Below are positions 1-6,437 of a DNA stretch of 64,000 bases, in pieces. Origin of the DNA: an uncultured Muribaculaceae bacterium. Its GTDB lineage: Bacteria > Bacteroidota > Bacteroidia > Bacteroidales > Muribaculaceae. Positions within the stretch are counted from its first letter, which is position 1, and every line of letters begins with the position of its first letter. The position numbers and the translations under genes were made by a program. Under the pieces are notes generated by a model. It saw only the letters and a program-made list of their open reading frames with translations. It ran no database searches and had not been told where the DNA came from. Location: NCBI GenBank assembly GCA_910587185.1, contig CAJULY010000005.1:79621-143620 (forward strand), in the 5' to 3' direction.

Positions 1-1
1 T

Positions 2-889
2 ATCATCAGACTTGACACAATCGAAAAGTACAACCGGCTGCTCGGGGCCGAGACGCTGCATCCGCTGGTCTCCATGACCGATCTGTCGAAACTTAAAAGC
101 ATTCCCCACTGCCGCAAGGAGTTCGGGTTCTATTGCGTATATTACAAGGAACTCGACTGCGGTCCCATCCAGTATGGCCGGAGCAAGTATGACTATCAGG
201 AGGGGACGATGCTTTTCATATCTCCCGGACAGATCGCCGGGAGCAATGACGGCGGCGAGACTCTGAACCCGAAAGGTCTCGCTCTCATGTTTCATCCCGA
301 TCTGCTCTACGGCACTCCGCTTGCCCGCAGGATGGGAGATTACAGCTTTTTCTCATACGATTCGAACGAGGCGCTCCACATGTCGGAACGCGAAAAAAAG
401 ATAATCCTTAACTGTTTCCATGAAATCGGGGCAGAACTCGAGCATGCTATCGACAAACATACGAAGCAGATAGTGGCCTCGACGATAGAGACTATGCTGA
501 ATTACTGTTCCCGTTTCTATGACCGGCAGTTCATCACGCGCGAGGTGGCCAACCGTGGAATCCTTAGCCGATTTGAGAAAACCGTCAGGGATTGGTTCGA
601 ATCGGGTAAAGCCAGGGAAAGGGGGCTGCCGACGGTGCAGATGTGCGCGTCGGAAGCATTCTCGCCCAATTACTTCGGTGATCTCATAAAGAAAGAGCTC
701 GGCAAGACAGCGCAGGAATACATACAGCTCTATGTCATAGGGCGCGCGAAAGAACTGATTGCCGAAAAGGTCATGAACGTGAGCGAGGTGGCATACGAAC
801 TCGGATTCAAATATCCCCACCATCTGACCCGCGTTTTCAAGAAAGTCACGGGCATGACTCCAAACGAATACCGGCAGACGGTGAACTGA
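2..889 (+). CDS. AraC-family transcriptional regulator, 5' end cut by window
   Basis: Helix-turn-helix regulator. The reading frame is open from base 2, and the residues before the first in-window ATG (base 74) read IIRLDTIEKYNRLLGAETLHPLVS, split here as IIRLDTIEKYNRLL then GAETLHPLVS, which is the usual opening of Bacteroidota AraC proteins; the true start is therefore upstream of the window. The N-terminal two thirds is a cupin-like sensing domain (DYQEGTMLFISPGQ). The C-terminal roughly 100 residues hold the two AraC helix-turn-helix units, ending with the signature region VAYELGFKYPHHLTRVFKKVTGMTPNEYR, here spanning about bases 787-880. The ligand is unknown. The lipoprotein gene 77 bases downstream on the same strand is a plausible target. 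Confidence 0.9.
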   Translation: MIRLDTIEKYNRLLGAETLHPLVSMTDLSKLKSIPHCRKEFGFYCVYYKELDCGPIQYGRSKYDYQEGTMLFISPGQIAGSNDGGETLNPKGLALMFHPDLLYGTPLARRMGDYSFFSYDSNEALHMSEREKKIILNCFHEIGAELEHAIDKHTKQIVASTIETMLNYCSRFYDRQFITREVANRGILSRFEKTVRDWFESGKARERGLPTVQMCASEAFSPNYFGDLIKKELGKTAQEYIQLYVIGRAKELIAEKVMNVSEVAYELGFKYPHHLTRVFKKVTGMTPNEYRQTVN

Positions 890-966
890 CCGCTTCCCCC
901 CCTCAGCGAGGATTGCCGTATAACGCTGAATCAATCAACCAATCAGAGAAATATTGAGATATAGAT

Positions 967-1659
967 ATGAAACACATTTCATCCATTATGTTATCGTGCG
1001 CGCTCGCCGTCGCTTGCATTTCGTGCAACAGTCCTGAAAACAAAGAGGCCGTGACTGCCAACGATGAAACACAGGGCTTGCCCGTGTATAACATCCCTTT
1101 CTCCGCGACTTCGACAATAAATAAAGCTCAGAAAAAGGTGCTTGTCATCTCTGCAAGCCCACGGCGGGGCCGGAACACCGATCTTCTCTGCGATGAATTT
1201 GTCAGAGGTGCACGCGAGGCCGGCGGCTCGGTAGAGAAAATTTTTCTCGATGACTATAAAATCGACTTCTTCCATGAGGAACATTCTGAAAACCCCGACA
1301 CCGTTATGACGGAGGGAGATCAGGCGCCTATGATTGTGGAAAAAATGACGAAGGCCGATATAATAGTGTTGTCGAGTCCGGTCTATTACATGAATATCGA
1401 CGGTCAGCTTAAAACGCTCATGGACCGCTGTTATCGCAACAAAGGGCTGCAGGGCAAGGAATTCTATTATATCACGGCCTGCGCCGACCGCGAGGAATCA
1501 ACAGCCGAAACCGCAATTTTCGCTTTCCGCGGGTTTGTTGTCTGTCTGCCCGACCCTGTTGAGCGCGGAAGTATCAAAGCCATAGGCATGGGTCGCAAAG
1601 GGGGCGTTGAAAACACTTCCTATCTGACGGACGCCTACGAGTTAGGCAAGACTATCTGA
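967..1659 (+). CDS. Flavodoxin-like (NADPH-dependent FMN reductase fold) lipoprotein
   Basis: The N-terminus is a lipoprotein signal peptide with lipobox ACISC (Cys20). From about residue 56 the protein reads as a multimeric flavodoxin/iron-sulfur flavoprotein domain: the FMN phosphate loop is SASPRRGRNTD, followed by LSSPVYYMNIDGQLKTLMDR, typical of the NADPH-dependent FMN reductase superfamily. It probably binds FMN and acts in redox chemistry at the outside of the inner membrane or in the outer membrane. Most relatives are cytoplasmic, so the lipoprotein signal is notable, although Bacteroidales encode several such proteins. The exact substrate cannot be read from sequence. It lies just downstream of the AraC regulator. 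Confidence 0.8.
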   Translation: MKHISSIMLSCALAVACISCNSPENKEAVTANDETQGLPVYNIPFSATSTINKAQKKVLVISASPRRGRNTDLLCDEFVRGAREAGGSVEKIFLDDYKIDFFHEEHSENPDTVMTEGDQAPMIVEKMTKADIIVLSSPVYYMNIDGQLKTLMDRCYRNKGLQGKEFYYITACADREESTAETAIFAFRGFVVCLPDPVERGSIKAIGMGRKGGVENTSYLTDAYELGKTI

Positions 1660-1682
1660 TTCATTTCGGACTTTCAGTTATC

Positions 1683-2498
1683 GCAAAATTTGCGACAACT
1701 GCCAGCGACGGCAAGACATACCAAGTTGAATATTATAATATAGAAATGATTACCTCTATAGGGTGAAATCACAACGCGGTATTTCGAAATATTTTCAAGG
1801 AGGGAGAATTAGAAAAATCTTCAGTATGTAAGGAATCCTTACTAACTGCCACAGATGGCAAACGATACAAGACTAAGCTCTATTCTCTTGATGTTATAAT
1901 ATCGGTGGGTTATCGCGTTAAATCCCTACGTGGAACCCAGTTCCGTGTCTGGGCGAACAAGATCTTGAAAGATTATCTGTTGCGGGGCTACAGCGTGAAC
2001 CAACGTCTCCTTTACATGGAGAGCCGAATTGACCATAGACTTGCTGAACATGACTGTCAGCTGAAGGAATTATCAGATAAAGTCGATTTCTTTCTTCATA
2101 CAACGTTGCCTCCGAAGGAAGGAGTCCTTTTTGACGGACAGATATTCGATGCCTATGTATTTGTATGTGATTTGATCCGGCGTGCAAAGAAGCGTATCAT
2201 ACTCATAGACAATTATGTGGATGAGACAGTATTGACGTTGCTTGATAAACGGGCTGACGGCGTTAATGCAACAATCTACACAAAACGCCCCGACCGAATG
2301 CTGAGACTTGACATAAGACGGCATAATGATCAGTATTCACAGATCGACATAAGAATAACATCGAATATCCATGACCGTTTCATGGTGATAGATGATATAT
2401 TATATCATATCGGGGCTTCAATCAAAGACCTCGGGAAAAAGTTGTTTGCTTTTTCAAAAATGGAGATGCCCCCCTCGATTGTACTCAATACTCTTTAG
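1683..2498 (+). pseudogene. Decayed RhuM-family (virulence protein RhuM/Bro-N-like) gene
   Basis: RhuM-family proteins occur in pathogenicity and genomic islands and have no firm biochemical role. From base 1767 the frame is open to 2498 and encodes the middle and C-terminal parts (VIISVGYRVKSLRGTQFRVW, then a C-terminal phospholipase-D-like segment HDRFMVID...GASIKDLGKK). There is no in-frame ATG before base 1905, and the normal first 30-40 residues are missing. In the same frame, before a TGA at 1764-1766, bases 1683-1763 encode AKFATTASDGKTYQ and VEYYNIEMITSIG, which is the equivalent internal segment of a second RhuM copy. I read this as a fusion of two RhuM remnants. A short protein from GTG 1905 remains possible. 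Confidence 0.7.
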
Positions 2499-2689
2499 TC
2501 CTTTCCTGAGGCAGTCTGCTGCATGGCTTTCTTGGGGCATTTGCGGATACATTTCCCGCATTCGATGCATAGGGTGTAATCTATGACCGGAAAACCTTCG
2601 GCATTCTGGGAGATTGCGCCTACGGGACAGGCCTTGATCAGGGGACAGACGTGGTTGTGTGGGCAGATATTTTTGTTGACAACTATCAT
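2495..2689 (-). CDS. Small 4Fe-4S ferredoxin
   Basis: A 64-residue iron-sulfur protein, probably a cytoplasmic electron carrier. The second cluster motif is canonical (CIECGKCIRKCP). The first is unusual: cysteines are spaced C-x5-C-x5-C (ICPHNHVCPLIKACP), so it may bind an atypical or single cluster together with a C-terminal cysteine. The start is the only ATG near the promoter box at 2709-2716, giving a leader of about 15-20 bases. It is divergent from oxyR, with only 103 bases between the two start codons, which makes it a candidate OxyR target. Its 3' end overlaps the end of the RhuM remnant by four bases. Confidence 0.85.
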   Translation of the reverse strand: MIVVNKNICPHNHVCPLIKACPVGAISQNAEGFPVIDYTLCIECGKCIRKCPKKAMQQTASGKD

Positions 2690-2708
2690 GGTTCTTGTTT
2701 TTTTGTTG

Positions 2709-2716
2709 CAAATTTA
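2709..2716 (-). promoter_or_regulatory. Promoter -7 box of the ferredoxin gene
   Basis: On the minus strand this reads TAAATTTG, matching the Bacteroidota TAnnTTTG box, about 20 bases before the ferredoxin start. Confidence 0.6.
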
Positions 2717-2751
2717 GGATAACTCTCTTGTTTGACAAAACAGATTTTGTC

Positions 2752-2759
2752 TATCTTTG
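2752..2759 (+). promoter_or_regulatory. Promoter -7 box of oxyR
   Basis: TATCTTTG, matching TAnnTTTG, with TTTG at 2731-2734 (and TTG at 2728-2730) as candidate -33 element; oxyR starts 34 bases downstream. It is back to back with the ferredoxin promoter, so a regulator bound here could control both. Confidence 0.7.
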
Positions 2760-2792
2760 CATCGATAAAACCGAACAACAGAAGGAATTCGT

Positions 2793-3719
2793 ATGACACT
2801 ACAGCAGATGGAATACATCGTGGCGGTTGACAAGTATCGCCATTTTGCAAAGGCTGCCGAATCGTGCGGCATCGCGCAGTCAACGCTGTCGTCCATGATC
2901 CAGAAGCTTGAGCTGGAGCTGGACGTGACAATTTTTGACCGCAACAGCCATCCGGTCAAGCCAACGGCTGTTGGCCGGGAGATTCTCACCCGGGCCAGGA
3001 AGCTGCTCTTCAATGCCGCTCAGGTCCGCGAACTGGTCGCCATGCGCAAAGGCGAGTCGATCGGGGCTGTTTCGCTCGGCATTGTCTCGACAGTGGCACC
3101 ATATCTGTTGCCAAAGATGCTTAAATTCCTTTCAGGAAATTATCCTGACATACGTGTGCATGTGGAGGAGGGCCGGGTGTCGGCGCTGGTTTCGCAGCTT
3201 GAGCGCGGAGATATTGACGTTGCACTGATGGCCACGCCGGTCGGCAACGGCGAATTGCTTGAAATTCCAGTCTATCGCGAGAGGCTTTTGGCCTATGTTG
3301 CTCCCGGGGAGCCGATCTACCGGCAGGAGGTTCTCAGGGTCGGGAATCTGCCGGCGGAAAGTGTCTGGATGCTTCGCGAAGGTTATTGTCCCAACAACGG
3401 CGTTTTTCCTTTCTGTGAGCGTAGAGGAAGCGATCGGGCTGTCTATGAGGCGGGGAGCGTTGAGACTCTCATAAAGATTGTCGATGAAAACGGAGGCTAT
3501 GCCATAATTCCGGAGCTTCATGTTCCGCTGCTGAAAGAGAGTCAGCAGAGAAATGTCCGCGCGTTATGCGACCCGGAGCCTACGCGGGAGATCGCACTGG
3601 TGGTTCACCGCAATTTCGTGCGCGAACGTTTGCTGAACGTTCTGGCGGAAGCTGTCAAAACGATAATTCCTTCGGAGATGGTGGATGAGCGGCTAAAAAA
3701 GTTTTCAATCAAACTGTAA
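2793..3719 (+). CDS. oxyR: LysR-family peroxide-sensing regulator OxyR
   Basis: Redox-controlled transcription activator. Residues 1-60 form the LysR winged helix-turn-helix (MTLQQMEYIVAVDKYRHFAK, then AAESCGIAQSTLSSMIQKLE). The effector domain carries REGYCPNNGVFPFC, in which the cysteines fall at residues 199 and 208, the same C-x8-C spacing and numbering as the disulfide pair of Escherichia coli OxyR. This distinguishes it from ordinary LysR proteins. Length (308 aa) is normal. It has its own promoter at 2752-2759. The nearby ferredoxin, the polyferredoxin just downstream and the distant rubrerythrin are the kind of genes OxyR controls in anaerobic Bacteroidota, but no binding sites were identified. 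Confidence 0.92.
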   Translation: MTLQQMEYIVAVDKYRHFAKAAESCGIAQSTLSSMIQKLELELDVTIFDRNSHPVKPTAVGREILTRARKLLFNAAQVRELVAMRKGESIGAVSLGIVSTVAPYLLPKMLKFLSGNYPDIRVHVEEGRVSALVSQLERGDIDVALMATPVGNGELLEIPVYRERLLAYVAPGEPIYRQEVLRVGNLPAESVWMLREGYCPNNGVFPFCERRGSDRAVYEAGSVETLIKIVDENGGYAIIPELHVPLLKESQQRNVRALCDPEPTREIALVVHRNFVRERLLNVLAEAVKTIIPSEMVDERLKKFSIKL

Positions 3720-3752
3720 TAGATAAAAGCGATTGCCGCATCTGTTTTATAG

Positions 3753-3784
3753 TTTGTGTCTATAATCGGGGTTGTATAACTTTG
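3753..3784 (+). promoter_or_regulatory. Promoter of the polyferredoxin gene
   Basis: TTTG at 3753-3756, a 20-base spacer, then TAACTTTG at 3777-3784. It overlaps an upstream in-frame TTG at 3782, which rules that codon out as the start and supports ATG 3809. Confidence 0.75.
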
Positions 3785-3808
3785 CGGCTGAAAACAAAAC
3801 CCGAACAA

Positions 3809-4489
3809 ATGGCAACCAAACGATTTTTCCGCTCACTCCCCAAAAAGGGATTTTCACTCTACTGGATTCTTCTGGCTTATCTCGTGGCAGGATATTTCTA
3901 TCCCGTCGTCGGCTTTCTTGCGCTTATCTGCATGATAGCGCCGGTGGCTTTCGCTGTGAGAAAAGGAAGGTGGTGGTGTGGTAACGCATGCCCTCGCGGC
4001 AATTTCTATGACAAAGTACTGGCGAAGTACTCACCCCACAGAGAGATTCCGGCTATAGTGCGGACAACGGGGTTCCGTGCCTTTATGGTTGCGTTTATTT
4101 TCACAATGTTCGGGATCCAGATGTATCTGGCCTGGGGCGACTGGAACGCGATGGGGCGCGTTTTCTGGACAATTATCCTGATAACAACAGTGGTTGGAGT
4201 GACACTTGCGTTCATATTCGCGCCACGCTCATGGTGTTCCTTCTGCCCGATGGGGACGTTGTCGGCCTGGGCGTCGCCCCGCAGCGGCCGTTTGCTCGAG
4301 AATTATCGCAGGGTGTTCGTGGGCGACAGATGCACTACCCGTTGCAAGCTCTGCCACGCCGTCTGCCCCATGCAGCTCAAGCCCTTCGAGAGCAAGAACG
4401 CCGAAGAAGGTTTCCTGCATCCCGACTGCCTTAAGTGTGGCCACTGTACGCTTGGCTGTCCCCTCAAAGTTCCGGTCCTGCGATCCTGA
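3809..4489 (+). CDS. Membrane-bound polyferredoxin (NapH/NosR-like 4Fe-4S protein)
   Basis: A 226-residue inner-membrane iron-sulfur protein. Four hydrophobic segments are visible (around residues 16-48, 85-105 and 115-140). CGNACPRGNFYDK after the second segment and WCSFCPMGTLS after the fourth are the paired CxxxCP motifs of the NapH/NosR/CcoG type. The C-terminal tail holds two 4Fe-4S motifs, CTTRCKLCHAVCP and CLKCGHCTLGCP. Such proteins move electrons from the quinone pool or flavoproteins to periplasmic or membrane partners. No partner reductase is adjacent, so the specific pathway is unknown. It follows oxyR with its own promoter; a role in oxidative or electron-overflow response is inference. 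Confidence 0.85.
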   Translation: MATKRFFRSLPKKGFSLYWILLAYLVAGYFYPVVGFLALICMIAPVAFAVRKGRWWCGNACPRGNFYDKVLAKYSPHREIPAIVRTTGFRAFMVAFIFTMFGIQMYLAWGDWNAMGRVFWTIILITTVVGVTLAFIFAPRSWCSFCPMGTLSAWASPRSGRLLENYRRVFVGDRCTTRCKLCHAVCPMQLKPFESKNAEEGFLHPDCLKCGHCTLGCPLKVPVLRS

Positions 4490-4625
4490 GGTCCGTACTT
4501 CAGCGCATGAATGCTCGGCAATAAGTGAGATACAGGGGCTTCTTTAATAAAACTTTTTTTCTTGCTCACATGTAATTATCTGTTCAATATCGCGTCTAAT
4601 AGTAAAACTAAATATAAGAATCATC

Positions 4626-4799
4626 ATGATCGCTCATTGGTATGTCTATCTAACACTCGCGATAGTATCAGTATTCCTGCTATGGATTTGTGACAAATTT
4701 CAAATTATAAAGTCGAAGCCTTTGCGCACCCTCATAGTTATTTTTGTATCTGTCTTTATCTGTTGGGGAATTTACGATATTATCCTCGGCACAAAATAA
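4626..4799 (+). CDS. Small two-helix membrane protein
   Basis: A 57-codon frame begins ATGATCGCTCATTGG and stops at TAA 4797-4799. It encodes two hydrophobic stretches (residues about 6-22 and 35-52, YLTLAIVSVFLLWI and LIVIFVSVFICWGIYDIIL) separated by a basic loop KSKPLR, so it would be a helical hairpin in the inner membrane. No family is recognised and no canonical promoter is seen just upstream. It lies in an AT-rich gap, so chance cannot be excluded. Confidence 0.45.
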   Translation: MIAHWYVYLTLAIVSVFLLWICDKFQIIKSKPLRTLIVIFVSVFICWGIYDIILGTK

Positions 4800-4883
4800 T
4801 AAAGAGTCAAATTAGAAGTGTGCCAACCACCGGACAAACCCGATTTTGAGATCTCTAAAAAACAGGGATTTTTTCTCCGCGCA

Positions 4884-4975
4884 CTATGAAAGAGCCGGGC
4901 GATAACGTAGCAATACAGGGAGTGGGTTGTTAGAATGGATTGGGAAGGTTGTGTTTGTCGGTGCCGGTTCTAAAG
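4884..4975. repeat. 92-bp perfect direct repeat, left copy
   Basis: These 92 bases are identical to 9196-9287 in the same orientation, and similarity continues imperfectly on both sides. The pair brackets the AT-rich helicase island. The sequence has no long frame and no recognisable transposase end. Its left part resembles a weaker version near 10735-10765, so it may belong to a dispersed intergenic family. Confidence 0.85.
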
Positions 4976-5101
4976 ATGGTTTACTTCTATAAAACAGATT
5001 TTTGGACGCTTGGAGAAACAATAGCGGTACAAAAAGAGGGAAAATGAGCCTTGAAACGCTGATTTTTACCTGTCAATAAGAGACTTTTACGAGATTTTCA
5101 T

Positions 5102-5109
5102 TACTTTTG
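5102..5109 (+). promoter_or_regulatory. Promoter -7 box upstream of structured leader
   Basis: TACTTTTG matches TAnnTTTG. Transcription from here would start near 5115 and run through the folded element at 5176-5317 before reaching the gene at 5379, giving a leader of roughly 260 bases. Confidence 0.55.
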
Positions 5110-5175
5110 TATTCGGATAGAGGCAACTCTTTCCACGACATTTTGAAATAATAAGAAGCGTTATGCTTATCTTGT

Positions 5176-5317
5176 GAATTGGAAACGTAGGAATTTCACA
5201 ATTACACACAAGGGTGGCATAGTGGTTCTCACGCTATAGCGTGGGCTGCTACTACTACATTCGTGTGTACGGGTTTCCTACGACCTCCAATTCAGAACGT
5301 GGCATTTGCAGTTCCAC
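5176..5317 (+). ncRNA. Structured leader or small RNA, identity unknown
   Basis: Nested complementarity is clear. Bases 5176-5193 pair with 5275-5293 (two blocks of eight, GAATTGGA and CGTAGGAA, around a bulge), ACACAC near 5204 pairs with GTGTGT near 5263, and the apex contains the perfect palindrome CACGCTATAGCGTG. A second small hairpin (CGTGG/CCACG) follows at about 5297-5317. It sits between a promoter box and the gene at 5379 and encodes no frame. It could be a cis-acting leader, a free small RNA or a mobile palindrome. I could not assign it to a named family. Confidence 0.5.
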
Positions 5318-5378
5318 GCTTCTGCGTAATTAACGGTAACGGCTCAATCGGAACTAAAGGGCCATTTTAATAAGAAGG

Positions 5379-5948
5379 ATGAAAAAATTCTTAATCACTT
5401 TAATCATGCTCTTTGCTGTAATAAACATTAAGGCACAAGAGCATCTTTCTTTCAAGGGTATTCCAATCGAAGGAAGCATGACAACATTCTGTCAGAAACT
5501 CAAAGCCAAAGGATTTACTTCGATTGGTCGTGATAACAACATAACGTTGTTTACAGGAGATTTCACTGGGCGTAAAGCTACTGTCGGCGTGACAGCAACG
5601 GATGACGGTAAAAACGTTTTTTCCGTGGTCGTTTTCTTTGACCCAAGCGGTGAATGGAACACCCTTGTTAACACCTACGATTATTACAAGAATCTATACA
5701 CTCGTAAATATGGCGATCCTACAATTTCAAAAGAAAACAATCCAGCACATTCAGATTCCAATACTGCTTTAATGGCGGAAGTTTATCAGGGAACTGTCGT
5801 GTATGGCAGCGCATGGGAAGTGACAGGCGGTGACATACAACTTTCAATCGAAAAAACTTCAGGTATCTATGAGGGTATGGTGATGATACGCTATCGTGAC
5901 TCGCAGAATGTTGAAGCAAAAATCAAAAATGATTTAGACGATATCTAA
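5379..5948 (+). CDS. Secreted hypothetical protein
   Basis: A 189-residue protein with a standard signal peptide cleaved after about residue 19 (MKKFLITLIMLFAVINIKAQ). The mature part begins LSFKGIPIEGSMTTFCQKLKAKGF, a pattern found in many uncharacterised exported Bacteroidales proteins, followed by beta-rich sequence with no catalytic motif. It is the first gene of a probable operon with the lipoprotein remnant (12 bases downstream) and the helicase. Base composition is AT-richer than the surrounding chromosome, which fits recent acquisition with the island. Confidence 0.75.
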   Translation: MKKFLITLIMLFAVINIKAQEHLSFKGIPIEGSMTTFCQKLKAKGFTSIGRDNNITLFTGDFTGRKATVGVTATDDGKNVFSVVVFFDPSGEWNTLVNTYDYYKNLYTRKYGDPTISKENNPAHSDSNTALMAEVYQGTVVYGSAWEVTGGDIQLSIEKTSGIYEGMVMIRYRDSQNVEAKIKNDLDDI

Positions 5949-5960
5949 AAACGACGTGTT

Positions 5961-6401
5961 ATGAATAGATTTGCATTGCCATTTCTACTGTTGCTTCTCT
6001 TTGTGATGTTCGGGTGCACGGATAAAGCACCGAAATCATCTACAAAAGAGGATGCAAAAGAGCAGTTTGCACAAACTTATGATATAGAACGTTTCAAACT
6101 CTTTCCCACCCAAAATATGTGAACATTCATCAAACTTGACACTCAGACTGGACAGATGGGGCAAGTGCAATATAGTATCAAAGGAGATGAAGAACGCTTT
6201 GAATACGACTTAAATCCTAATCCACTGATCGCGAATGGCAAGAAAGCTAATGGGCGTTTTGAGCTTTATTCCACCCAAAATATCTATAATTTCATTCTCC
6301 TTGACAAGATTGATGGTAAAACATGGCAAGTCCAGTGGTCGTTCGATGAAGAAAATCGTGCTGTAGTACCTATCAACCTTGCTGTCCCAGTCACAAATTA
6401 G
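5961..6401 (+). pseudogene. Lipoprotein gene interrupted by a single TGA
   Basis: The frame opens with a lipoprotein signal (MNRFALPFLLLLLFVMFGC, lipobox FGC) and reads through to base 6401 except for a TGA at 6120-6122. That stop sits where an internal repeat predicts tryptophan or another aromatic residue: FKLFPTQNM-stop-TFIKLD aligns with FELYSTQNIYNFILLD. The later QMGQVQY also departs from its repeat partner KTWQVQW. The simplest reading is a recent nonsense mutation in a 146-codon outer-membrane lipoprotein gene. A sequencing error or a short functional N-terminal peptide are alternatives. Confidence 0.75.
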
Positions 6402-6437
6402 GGACGGGTATAGCTAAATTTATAACAAACTGTAAAG

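Noticed and set aside
1905..2498. A functional 197-codon gene starting at GTG 1905
   Set aside because: Homology to RhuM extends upstream of 1905 in the same frame, so this start would cut into the conserved domain.
4490..5100. Possible insertion sequence at the left border of the AT-rich island
   Set aside because: No transposase frame, terminal inverted repeats or target duplication could be found; only the 92-bp direct repeat is supported.
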